A stretch of DNA of 64,000 nt from the NCBI GenBank assembly GCA_002839855.1, contig PGYV01000003.1:96450-160449 (forward strand), read 5' to 3'. The DNA is from Candidatus Goldiibacteriota bacterium HGW-Goldbacteria-1. Its GTDB lineage: Bacteria > Oederibacteriota > PGYV01. Positions 26,539 to 34,189 of the stretch are shown in pieces. How positions within the stretch are numbered: the stretch's first letter is position 1; every line of letters begins with the position of its first letter. Below the pieces are notes generated by a model. The model did no database searches and was not told the DNA's origin. It was given only the letters and a program-made list of their open reading frames with translations. A program made the position numbers and the translations under genes.

Positions 26539-26605
26539 CAGAGCAGTGGTTTTCGTTGAAGGAAAGAAAAGCGGGTGCAAATTAACCCTTATCACGTTAA
26601 TTTGA
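26495..26605 (+). pseudogene. Fragment of the YkgJ-family gene (5' end only)
   Basis: The first 15 codons read MGFDAEFEKGKQECF, nearly identical to the start of the intact gene at 30457 (MGFDAEFEKWKQECF). After this the frame runs 21 more codons through unrelated sequence to a TGA at 26605. None of the cysteines of the YkgJ cluster beyond the first are present. It is a duplication scar rather than a working gene. Confidence 0.75.
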
Positions 26606-26617
26606 AAGGGGACGGAA

Positions 26618-28489
26618 ATGAATACAAAATGCAGGCTTTCTTTCATGCACAAGTTTGTTTTTTTATTTTTGGTCATGAGTATTAACGCAGGTTATACACC
26701 TGTTATTGCTGATGGATTTCATATAGCTGATTCAACGATTCATCTGACGGAACCGGAGCAAAAGGCGGTAATCTCCTGGGACGGCAAAACAGAAACTATG
26801 TTATTGTCATCAGCTGTTGCGTCTGATGATATTGAAAATGTAGTCTGGATAGTGCCGATTTTGTCTTCAACAGTTCCGGTTGTAAAGCCCGGAGACATAA
26901 AAATTTTTGAATCATTGACCAAACTTTTTGAAAAACCGAAGCCGCAGGGAAGCAGGGCTATGCTGGCTGGGGGTGCCGAAGTTGTATACTCTGTCGCTAT
27001 AGGCATATATGACATAACAATTTTAAAGGCGACAAGCGCGGCTGACCTTTTTAAGTGGCTTAAAAAAAGCGGCTATAAAGTACCTGATGAAAACTGGCAT
27101 GTAAGCGGGGCGGGGTATTCAATAGACGGGGACAAAGCAACCGAAGAACAGATAGAATTTCTGAAAAAACAGAATTTTAATTTCCCGCATAAAGCTGCTG
27201 ACATAGTGGAAGAGTATATAAGCAGGGGTAAGTGTTATTTTGTCATAAATAAAATAGACCTTAAGAACCGTCATTTGAAGGCAATAGAAACCCTGAATCT
27301 TGAATATAATAAAATGGAGTCGGAATACATAAAACTCTGCGAAGAGGTAAATAAAAGACTTGCTGTTCTTGGAATAGAAAAGAGAATCGGAGAATACCCT
27401 CCAAATCCTGAAACGCCAAATGAAGGGCTGACAAGATACTGGCAGGATTCAGAGATAAGGGCCGCGCTGGCATATCATATCAACGGCAAAAACAACCCTC
27501 TTGGACTGCCTGTAATACAAACACGGGATTTGGGAAACGGGCTGCAGGTACAGGCAAGGTTTCTTGTAAGGCCGGAATTTAATTTTCAGGATAAAAACAA
27601 ATTCTTTCAGTTAATGAATTTGGATAATAAGGACTATACGCCCGAAATTACAATGCTGGTACTAAAAGACGGAAAGCCAATTGCCATGCTGCATGAGGAT
27701 ATTGATAATGAAGGGGATTGGAGGACATGGGTGCAGCCGGAACGTATGTTGCAGTCAATAACCCGCGGTTATTTTAATTCGTTTAGAAAAATCGCCCGTG
27801 AAGCTTTACTGACAAAAGATGAAGCGGATAAAGTGATGGGATATTACAGGGAATTAAAGAAAAAAAAGACATCAGAGTATGACGGGAAGCTGGTTGAAGA
27901 AACATTAAAAAAGCTTGAAGAATACAGGGCTGTAGTTCTTGCTTCGCTTGGTGATACTGCAGGGCAATGCGAAGACATGAACAGGACATTATACAATGGG
28001 CGGCGTAATTCCCGGAAATCTTCTATTTCAGGCAAACTGCAGGCCATGGGCTTTTATACGGGTAAAATATTTAATGGCTGGGCCCGTTCGGAAGATGTTT
28101 TGGAAGGCGCAAAGAGCAAAACTGATCTAAAAAAATACGGTGATTTGGTGGAAGATTTGCAGAAAATGAGCACGGGTATTGGCACACCGTTGATGTTTAC
28201 GTTCAGCCCCGAAAAACCATATTATCCCCTGAAAATATCATCGCTGAATTATGGTAAAACCCTTGTTGAGGTCTATTACATTGATGATAAAGGCGTGGCA
28301 GATGAAAATGCAGTCCTTGAATCCCGTGAATATAAACTGATTGATGATAAAATTCGGGAGGAACTTAAGGATTTTAAAGGGATTAAATCGGCAAAAGTGG
28401 TTACTAGGCTAAGCTTTGAAGGGGAAACGAACCTGTTGAAAAATGATGCTGTTTTTATTAAGATACCGATACCGGAGCTTGGATTATAA
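26618..28489 (+). CDS. Exported DUF2330-family protein
   Basis: The 623-residue protein has a signal peptide (residues 1 to about 32) and a DUF2330-type region: ADGFHIADSTIHLTEPEQKAVISWDGKTETMLLSSAV, then VVWIVPILSST, and a later stretch ITMLVLKDGKPIAMLHEDI typical of predicted extracytoplasmic proteins. A charged helical region (about 390-450) may form a coiled coil. The family has no known function. The ribosome site AAAGGGGACGG precedes the ATG. It is the first gene of the cassette bounded by 69-bp direct repeats, which becomes strongly AT-rich after this gene. Confidence 0.75.
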   Translation: MNTKCRLSFMHKFVFLFLVMSINAGYTPVIADGFHIADSTIHLTEPEQKAVISWDGKTETMLLSSAVASDDIENVVWIVPILSSTVPVVKPGDIKIFESLTKLFEKPKPQGSRAMLAGGAEVVYSVAIGIYDITILKATSAADLFKWLKKSGYKVPDENWHVSGAGYSIDGDKATEEQIEFLKKQNFNFPHKAADIVEEYISRGKCYFVINKIDLKNRHLKAIETLNLEYNKMESEYIKLCEEVNKRLAVLGIEKRIGEYPPNPETPNEGLTRYWQDSEIRAALAYHINGKNNPLGLPVIQTRDLGNGLQVQARFLVRPEFNFQDKNKFFQLMNLDNKDYTPEITMLVLKDGKPIAMLHEDIDNEGDWRTWVQPERMLQSITRGYFNSFRKIAREALLTKDEADKVMGYYRELKKKKTSEYDGKLVEETLKKLEEYRAVVLASLGDTAGQCEDMNRTLYNGRRNSRKSSISGKLQAMGFYTGKIFNGWARSEDVLEGAKSKTDLKKYGDLVEDLQKMSTGIGTPLMFTFSPEKPYYPLKISSLNYGKTLVEVYYIDDKGVADENAVLESREYKLIDDKIREELKDFKGIKSAKVVTRLSFEGETNLLKNDAVFIKIPIPELGL

Positions 28490-28572
28490 CCGGGTTTTGT
28501 CAAATGCGGGTTTGATGTTATATTTTTAGATTAAATAAAAAATATGATAGTTAAATAAACAAAAGGGAAAAT

Positions 28573-29352
28573 ATGAGAAAAACAAGGTTATTAAATTTTA
28601 CAATCACATTAATAATCATCTTTTTTAGCGCTGTATTGATTTCGGCCGCTAATGAAAGTAAAAAGGATCCGGAATACTTGCGTGATATCGGTGAAAAACT
28701 GGTTAAGTGCCTGTTTTTTAATCAATGTACAAAGCCGGCAATGGAACAGAGAAAATCTGAAGAAATAGAACGTGTTATAGAACAGAGAATTGTTAAATAT
28801 GGAAAATACAAGTATTTCATGGCTGAGAAGTATATTGTTAACGATGAATATGCAAGCGTGTATTTTAGGTATAAGCAAGAAAAGTTGAAAGGCGTAGTAA
28901 GAGTAAATGTTGATTATGATGCCGAACCATGGTATCAGATAGAAAGTTTGGAATTTTTAGCTGATAAAAAATCCATTCCTGAAAATGCAAGTGCATTTGT
29001 TACTTCATCCCAAAAAGTGATGTTTACGTTTCCTGAAAAAAGAAGCAAAGACACATATGGTTTTAAAACCGTGAATAATAACAAAAAAAGCAGCAAAAGT
29101 GGCAATAAGAAACAGGGCGTGGTCTCGCTTGAGTGGAATTGTAACGAAAACAAAAAGTATTGTGTCTATTTTAGTGAAGTTAAGGGGCGTGGTTATAGTA
29201 AAGCAAACGAGAAATTTATTGATAAATGCAGTTATACGGTAGAGGACTTAATTCCGGGAAAGAAGTATTATTTTGTTTTGACTGAAATCACAGATGATGT
29301 TTTGCCTATAGAGTCGCCCTTTTCGAAAGAGATATCCGGGAAAGCATATTAA
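28573..29352 (+). CDS. Exported protein of unknown function with FN3-like C-terminus
   Basis: The 259-residue product starts with a signal peptide (MRKTRLLNFTITLIIIFFSAVLISAA). Residues 24-150 form an unrecognised alpha/beta region with an E/K-rich helix and a strand pair around YFRYKQEKLKGVVRVNVDYD. The last 80 residues look like a fibronectin type III fold: VVSLEWNCNENKKYCVYFSE, then SYTVEDLIPGKKYYFVLTEI. AT content is visibly higher than in the core genes. It is the second gene of the cassette. No function can be given. Confidence 0.65.
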   Translation: MRKTRLLNFTITLIIIFFSAVLISAANESKKDPEYLRDIGEKLVKCLFFNQCTKPAMEQRKSEEIERVIEQRIVKYGKYKYFMAEKYIVNDEYASVYFRYKQEKLKGVVRVNVDYDAEPWYQIESLEFLADKKSIPENASAFVTSSQKVMFTFPEKRSKDTYGFKTVNNNKKSSKSGNKKQGVVSLEWNCNENKKYCVYFSEVKGRGYSKANEKFIDKCSYTVEDLIPGKKYYFVLTEITDDVLPIESPFSKEISGKAY

Positions 29353-29407
29353 CATTATACGGCGCTGAATCATATGCAGTTAAAATCTAATTAGTTTAAA
29401 GGATAAT

Positions 29408-30127
29408 ATGAGATTAATTCAAAGGATATACTCGGCAAAAGTTATAATTGCAATGTATGTAACATTATTAATTATTCTTTCGGTAATAATGGGTGATATG
29501 CTTATTAGAAAAACATACAATTACTCGGCTAAGTCCCGTTATAAAAAAATAATCAAGAAATACGATAAGACGAATAGTTTAGACTTTGGTAAATATGTTA
29601 ATGATCTTGCCGGTGATAAGACGCTAAAAAAGTATAGAAATATTAGTTTTGGATTATTTGGCAGAAACGATGGAACTTATATGTTAGATGATATTGATGG
29701 CTGGATGATTAGGTTTCAGATAGCAGAGGATTACGATTACTATATTTTAAGAATTCGCGGTTATGACGGTGATAAAAATAGGTTTAAAATCCCCGTGATA
29801 GAAATGTGTAATCTTGTCAGGAAATACGGTATAGTTTATTTTGATACTAATAAAAGAATGAATTCGTATCCTGCATTTAAAGTTTATTTTGATACCAGAA
29901 TAATTAAAGACGATACTTTGCCGAAGTATGAAACGAAAATTGATATTCTTGACAAAAAGAAAAAGCCTTTGTATGTACAGGGTGTTTTAATTTATATAAA
30001 TGACGAGAAGGAATATCAAAAATCAGAAGAATACTTAGAGGATAAACCTATCAGAATAAACGATAAAGTCTATTATATGTCGCGTTATGCATATTCGGTT
30101 AGATTTGTAAGTAAATACCAGGAGTAA
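29408..30127 (+). CDS. Membrane-anchored protein of unknown function
   Basis: The 239-residue protein has one N-terminal membrane helix (about 11-33) followed by a soluble domain rich in Tyr, Lys and Asp (YKKIIKKYDKTN, DDIDGWMIRFQIAEDYDYYILRIRGYDGDKNRF). The domain would lie outside the cytoplasm. Codons are strongly AT-biased, unlike the core genes. The next gene starts 3 bases downstream. I do not recognise a family. It is the third gene of the repeat-bounded cassette. Confidence 0.6.
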   Translation: MRLIQRIYSAKVIIAMYVTLLIILSVIMGDMLIRKTYNYSAKSRYKKIIKKYDKTNSLDFGKYVNDLAGDKTLKKYRNISFGLFGRNDGTYMLDDIDGWMIRFQIAEDYDYYILRIRGYDGDKNRFKIPVIEMCNLVRKYGIVYFDTNKRMNSYPAFKVYFDTRIIKDDTLPKYETKIDILDKKKKPLYVQGVLIYINDEKEYQKSEEYLEDKPIRINDKVYYMSRYAYSVRFVSKYQE

Positions 30128-30130
30128 TAA

Positions 30131-30421
30131 ATGAATAAACATATGATGATTTTGTTTTTGCCGATTCCTTTGATGATGGCAATAATTATGTTGGTGTTAA
30201 GATTGCATCATATGGATTTTGGATTGTTATTCTTTTTATCGGTTATAGTTTTCATTCTGCAAATAGGAGTACCGATAATAGTAATTACATATTTTAAAGA
30301 TAATTTTAATGATTTTGTTCTATGGCTAAAAATAGCTTTTATCATTACAATTGGTATTTCTCTTGCTCCTGTATTGCTTTTATTATTTATTTTCGTAGTG
30401 ACTTTAATACGAAGTGTTTAA
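30131..30421 (+). CDS. Small three-helix membrane protein of unknown function
   Basis: The 96-residue product is almost wholly hydrophobic, with three predicted membrane helices (about 5-23, 30-53, 65-95) and few charged residues between them. The ATG lies 3 bases after the previous stop and GGAG (30120-30123) provides a ribosome site, so the pair may form a two-subunit membrane module. It ends 11 bases before the right direct repeat of the cassette. No homologue comes to mind. Confidence 0.6.
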   Translation: MNKHMMILFLPIPLMMAIIMLVLRLHHMDFGLLFFLSVIVFILQIGVPIIVITYFKDNFNDFVLWLKIAFIITIGISLAPVLLLLFIFVVTLIRSV

Positions 30422-30432
30422 GTGATTTTACA

Positions 30433-30500
30433 AACAAACCATGGCGGTAAAACATAATGGGATTTGACGCGGAATTTGAGAAGTGGAAACAGGAATGTTT
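30433..30500. repeat. Right 68-bp direct repeat of the accessory cassette
   Basis: This copy is intact and functional: it carries the start of the YkgJ-family gene at 30457. It matches 26470-26538 at about 64 of 69 positions. Confidence 0.85.
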
Positions 30501-30888
30501 TGGTAATTTCTGCATTACAAAATGCGAAAAAACCTGCTGTGATATGGGCAATGTGTCTCTACAGGTGAATTTAAAAGAGCTTAAAAAGATATACGGCGGT
30601 GAGATAACGCCGCAGGAGTATAAAGGGCTGGGTATTAAAACCGCCGCAAAGGGCATGTACAGTATTGAAAGCAAAACGTTCTGCCGCCAGTTTGACCCGC
30701 ATACCCGCATGTGCCTTATGTATGACAGCAGGTCGTCAAGCTGCAGGGCGTTTCCGTTTTTTGTGGAAAAGGACGCGGTTATAATCAAGACCGGGTGCTC
30801 TCTTGCAAAAGGCGGGGCAGAGTACAAAAAACTTGCGCAGATAGCCTCCGCGTACGGCAAAGTAATAGTAACCCGCGCAGGAAGATAA
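30457..30888 (+). CDS. YkgJ-family cysteine-cluster protein
   Basis: The 143-residue protein has the two cysteine groups of the YkgJ (putative zinc or iron chelatase) family: CITKCEKTCC near residues 15-25 and FCRQFDPHTRMCLMY, then SSSCRAFPF, in the second half. The cysteine pattern suggests a bound metal or Fe-S cluster, but the family's reaction is not established. The ATG is preceded by only a weak ribosome site. Its 5' end has been duplicated 4 kb upstream, where a fragment remains at 26495. Confidence 0.9.
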   Translation: MGFDAEFEKWKQECFGNFCITKCEKTCCDMGNVSLQVNLKELKKIYGGEITPQEYKGLGIKTAAKGMYSIESKTFCRQFDPHTRMCLMYDSRSSSCRAFPFFVEKDAVIIKTGCSLAKGGAEYKKLAQIASAYGKVIVTRAGR

Positions 30889-30965
30889 TAACCGCAACTG
30901 TTTTTTTGGACCAAATGTTTTTAATGTCGGTAAAACAATCAACTATGAAAATAATGTATAACCGG

Positions 30966-32051
30966 CTATTTTGTAGGGGATAACGCCATTACACTTGCTT
31001 TTGGCTGGTAATTGTTTTGGTCGTCTGTGCTGTTTTTACAGAATGCGGTGTATATAATACCTTTATCCGCGAATATTGTCTGGAATGTTAACTGGCCTTT
31101 TGGAAGGCCTGTGCCTGCGTTTACCCATTTTCCTTTGCTGAATTTCAAAACTACAGGGTCAAGTTTTGTGTCTGTGTACGAAAGGTATAAAGCGCCGTCC
31201 TGCGCTGACAGGGTTGTGTAGTATGCCTGGCCTTTTGAAAAACCCGGCTTGCCCACGTGGCTCCACTTGTTATTTTCATATTTCATTACGCAGGCGTTGC
31301 CGGAATCGCCCTTGTCAACAAAGGCGGCGTAAAGTATGCCTTTGTCTATGGTAATTGAAGTCGCGCAGACTTCGCCTTTAGATAATTCTCCGTCTCCAAG
31401 TTTAACCCATCTGCCGTTTTCCATTTTCTTTACTACGGCTTTTTTAGTTTTATTTGTATCGGAATATATCACGTATGGCACGCTGTCTGACACGCACATG
31501 GATACAAAGTCTGTATTGTCGGAGGAGAAAACCTCCGTGCCCACGGTCTCCCAACTGCTGCCGTTGAATTTAAGCACGCCCATTGTGCGTGAAAGCAGGT
31601 AAGGGGTGCCGTCTTCAACGTAGAATGATGTGTTTTCAACGGTTGATATTTCTTCCGGCATTCCCACATCCGCCCATTCGGTGCCGTTAAATGCCATTAC
31701 TTTCTGTGTCAGGTAAGCCCTTTGCTCCGTCAGGGCTGTATCTATATATGCAGTATAAGGAATGCCTTTGCTGACAAACAGCGAAATATAAGACGCTAAA
31801 TTATCAGAGAAATTACGCACGCCGACATGTTCCCAGGAACTGCCGTTAAATTTCATAACACTTGCTCTGTCATCCGCGGGAACATCATCAAAGGCAATGT
31901 AAAGCGTGCCATCATAGGCAAAAAGCGAAATCTTATCCATACCGCCGGGGGTAAAATTAGGTTCTCCCACGTAATTCCAAACGTCAGGTTTGCCGCAGCC
32001 GGTGAATAGTGTAATGATAATTGAAATTATAACTGCTGATATTTTTTTCAT
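30966..32051 (-). CDS. Lipoprotein with seven propeller-like repeats, copy 2
   Basis: The 361-residue product has a lipoprotein signal with FTGC (Cys19) and seven repeats of the same kind as the protein at 25330: W-x-VG...F-P-G...SLF-YDGTLYIAF-D...ASVMKFNGSS. The ATG at 32051 was chosen because AAGGAG lies just upstream and the signal peptide starts there; the frame is open for 32 more codons upstream without support. It is one of only three genes on this strand. Repeat 2 has a longer insert (TALTEQRAYLTQK). Ligand unknown. Confidence 0.8.
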   Translation of the reverse strand: MKKISAVIISIIITLFTGCGKPDVWNYVGEPNFTPGGMDKISLFAYDGTLYIAFDDVPADDRASVMKFNGSSWEHVGVRNFSDNLASYISLFVSKGIPYTAYIDTALTEQRAYLTQKVMAFNGTEWADVGMPEEISTVENTSFYVEDGTPYLLSRTMGVLKFNGSSWETVGTEVFSSDNTDFVSMCVSDSVPYVIYSDTNKTKKAVVKKMENGRWVKLGDGELSKGEVCATSITIDKGILYAAFVDKGDSGNACVMKYENNKWSHVGKPGFSKGQAYYTTLSAQDGALYLSYTDTKLDPVVLKFSKGKWVNAGTGLPKGQLTFQTIFADKGIIYTAFCKNSTDDQNNYQPKASVMALSPTK

Positions 32052-32309
32052 GCCGGGTCTCCTTAAAATTTTTATGCATTTTATCATGTGGGTTAGAAAA
32101 TAGTAAGGGCAAAAGGGGATTAAACCCTGCCGAAGAAAATCAGGCATTAATCGCAGTTTTCATCCGGTTTAATATTGGGGTTTTGGATAGGGGATATAAA
32201 TCAATGAAAACAGGCCTATAAATTGATAAAACTAACGTATACTTGGTATATGAACTGGAAAGAGTTAGATTTAAAAAGTAATGTGTTTTGTAATTTCCGG
32301 GAGGGTATA

Positions 32310-32759
32310 ATGGATAATGAAACCAGGCAAATTGTGGAAGCAATGGCAGTCAATGAAGAGAAAATAATGGAATTGTATTCTGTATTTGCCTATAAATTCC
32401 CTAAGGACGCCGGCCTTTGGAATAAGCTTACCGAAGAAGAGAAAATGCACGCGCATATGGTAAGAGCTATTGGTGATTTGTTAAAAGACAATGACGTAAG
32501 GTTAAAAACAGACAGGTTTAGCAGGATTAACCTTCAGAATTTGCGCGAAAGGATTGAAAAAGAGATAAGAAAGGCAAATGCCGGGGGATATAATTCTGAA
32601 TCGGCGTTGGAATATGCGGCATTAATTGAAAAAACTCTGCTTGAATCAAAAGCTTTTGAAGCGTTTGAAAGCGACATTCCGGATATGAAGAAATTACTTG
32701 GCGTGATTTTGTACGAAACACAAAAACACGCCAAAATCCTGGAAGAGTATATGTCTTAA
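32310..32759 (+). CDS. Ferritin-like/rubrerythrin-type diiron protein
   Basis: The 149-residue all-helical protein has four helices with spaced Glu and His residues: NEEKIMELYSVFAYKFP, EEEKMHAHMVRAIGDLL, ALIEKTLLESKAFEAFE and LYETQKHAKILEEYM. The E-x2-3-H pairs (EKMHAH and ETQKH) match the diiron ligands of rubrerythrin-like ferritins. There is no C-terminal rubredoxin domain. A role in peroxide handling or iron storage is a family-level inference. GGGAGGG at 32299-32305 supports the ATG at 32310; the open frame extends further upstream without support. Confidence 0.78.
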   Translation: MDNETRQIVEAMAVNEEKIMELYSVFAYKFPKDAGLWNKLTEEEKMHAHMVRAIGDLLKDNDVRLKTDRFSRINLQNLRERIEKEIRKANAGGYNSESALEYAALIEKTLLESKAFEAFESDIPDMKKLLGVILYETQKHAKILEEYMS

Positions 32760-32949
32760 GGGGTTCCATAATCCATCGTTAAGGCGATAGTCTAATAGCG
32801 TTGATGCAATACCTTTGCAAATACGAAGAAATTCTGATGGCAAGGCGGTCATAATTTGTCATTGTTCTATTTTGGGGTTATGGGCTGAAGTTTCATCTAA
32901 TCTCTAATCACACTCCTTATATCTTCGCCAGACAATAGCGTCTGAAGAC

Positions 32950-33249
32950 GCGCATAATAAAGGGAAAGGCGGTAATTCCTGGCTTGCCGGCACTGCAAGC
33001 CGGATGCATGTGGCGGCCACGCAGTATATCCTTGGCACAATGCCGGTGTTATCCGGGTTTATAATATCGCTGTGTGTTCCGGTTTCGTGGATGGAATTTT
33101 CTGTGAAAAGAAATTTCAGGGGATGCGAGTATAATATCAGTTATAAAAAGACCGGAACTTTCTCTGTAAGGGTTAATGGTATTGAGGTTAAAGGGAATAT
33201 TATTGCTTCTCGCGAAGCTAAAGAAGTAAAAGTGGAAGTCAATTACTGA
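32950..33249 (+). pseudogene. C-terminal remnant of a GH94 phosphorylase (cellobiose phosphorylase-like)
   Basis: Translation of this frame gives GGNSWLAGTASRMHVAATQ, then YILG, LCVPVSWMEF, KRNFRGCEYNISY and VNGIEVKGNII. This is the order of motifs at the end of cellobiose/cellodextrin phosphorylases (W-L-TGTA...WILG...DPCIP-W-GF...FRGA-YNI). Only about 95 codons remain; the catalytic (alpha/alpha)6 barrel is missing upstream, where 32760-32949 shows no related frame. A GH3 glycosidase survives at 38129, so the lineage handles or once handled beta-glucans. Confidence 0.7.
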
Positions 33250-33309
33250 AGTGGTTTGGTATGAAGAGAAAATGCCTGAAAATCCCTACAAAATCTTTTG
33301 CTTTCGTAG

Positions 33310-33331
33310 GGGACGTGCTCCTGCGCGTCCC
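33310..33331. repeat. Hairpin GGGACG/CGTCCC of the dispersed palindrome family
   Basis: GGGACG (33310-33315) pairs with CGTCCC (33326-33331) inside GTAGGGGACGTGCTCC. It resembles the palindromes near 25186 and 45096, all flanked by GTAG or GTAGAC. Confidence 0.5.
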
Positions 33332-33387
33332 GTGTAGTCTGCTTTTTGATTAAAAAAAAGAGCCGCTGATACTTGTTGTCAAATATA

Positions 33388-33396
33388 TGGTAGAAT
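33388..33396 (+). promoter_or_regulatory. Extended -10 promoter placing the start of the GNAT mRNA at its ATG
   Basis: TGG-TAGAAT ends at 33396 and the ATG begins at 33403, so transcription would start at or next to the first codon. There is no ribosome site in the interval and no good -35. Confidence 0.5.
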
Positions 33397-33402
33397 TAGT
33401 AC

Positions 33403-34146
33403 ATGTCAAACGCACACGGCCTTATACAGAAAATAGAGGAACTTTCATTTAACGCAATGCCGGCGTTAAAAGAGACAATGTACGACGGCTGGCTTCTGCG
33501 GTTTTCCGGAGGTTATACAAGGCGTGCCAATTCGGTTAACCCTATTTACCATTCAAACATAGAAACCTTAAGTAAAATTAAATATTGCGAGCAGTCCTAT
33601 CAAAGGGAAAATATCCCTTTAATTTTTAAAATGACAGACCTTGCTTTCCCTTTGGGCCTTGATCAGCTTCTTGCCGAACAGGGGTTTAAAGAGTCTGATT
33701 CTGTTTCAGTTCAAATAGCGGAAATAGCAGGGATAAGCCCGGATATTCAGGCAGAAGAAATGGTGGTGCCTGACGATAAGTGGGTTGAAGCGTATCTGAA
33801 AATGATGGGGTATGATATTAAGTTTATGAAAACTGTTCAAACCCTTGCGGCAGAGACAATACCGGAAAAAGCATTCATGCGCATCAGCGTAAAAGGCGAG
33901 ACCGTTGCAGTGGGTTATGCTGCGGTAGAAGACGGGTTTACCGGTATTTTTGACCTGGCTGTCACGGAAAAGTACAGGCAGAAAGGTTATGGAAGGCAGT
34001 TGATGTTAAATCTGCTTGAATTTGGCAGAAAAAACGGCGCGCAGAACGCGTATCTTCAGGTGATTGAAACAAATAAGCCGGCGTTGGCCCTGTATTCTTC
34101 ACTGGGATTTAAAGAGACGTATAAGTACTGGTATAGAATTAAATAG
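33403..34146 (+). CDS. GNAT-family N-acetyltransferase
   Basis: The 247-residue protein has an N-terminal region typical of two-part GNATs (MYDGWLLRFSGGYTRRANSVNPIY) and a C-terminal GNAT domain with the acetyl-CoA loop in VTEKYRQKGYGRQLM and the ending NKPALALYSSLGFKE. The substrate is unknown; proteins with the GWLLR..G.T.RANSV opening acetylate small molecules or amino acids. The message is probably leaderless, because the -10 element is only six bases from the ATG. It is followed by YgiQ after 43 bases. Confidence 0.9.
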   Translation: MSNAHGLIQKIEELSFNAMPALKETMYDGWLLRFSGGYTRRANSVNPIYHSNIETLSKIKYCEQSYQRENIPLIFKMTDLAFPLGLDQLLAEQGFKESDSVSVQIAEIAGISPDIQAEEMVVPDDKWVEAYLKMMGYDIKFMKTVQTLAAETIPEKAFMRISVKGETVAVGYAAVEDGFTGIFDLAVTEKYRQKGYGRQLMLNLLEFGRKNGAQNAYLQVIETNKPALALYSSLGFKETYKYWYRIK

Positions 34147-34189
34147 GAAATCCTTGCAATCACAATAATATAAATATTAAAGGAGAATT

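Noticed and set aside
26470-30500. Insertion sequence or prophage
   Set aside because: There is no transposase, integrase or terminal inverted repeat, and the 69-bp direct repeats are too long for a target-site duplication.
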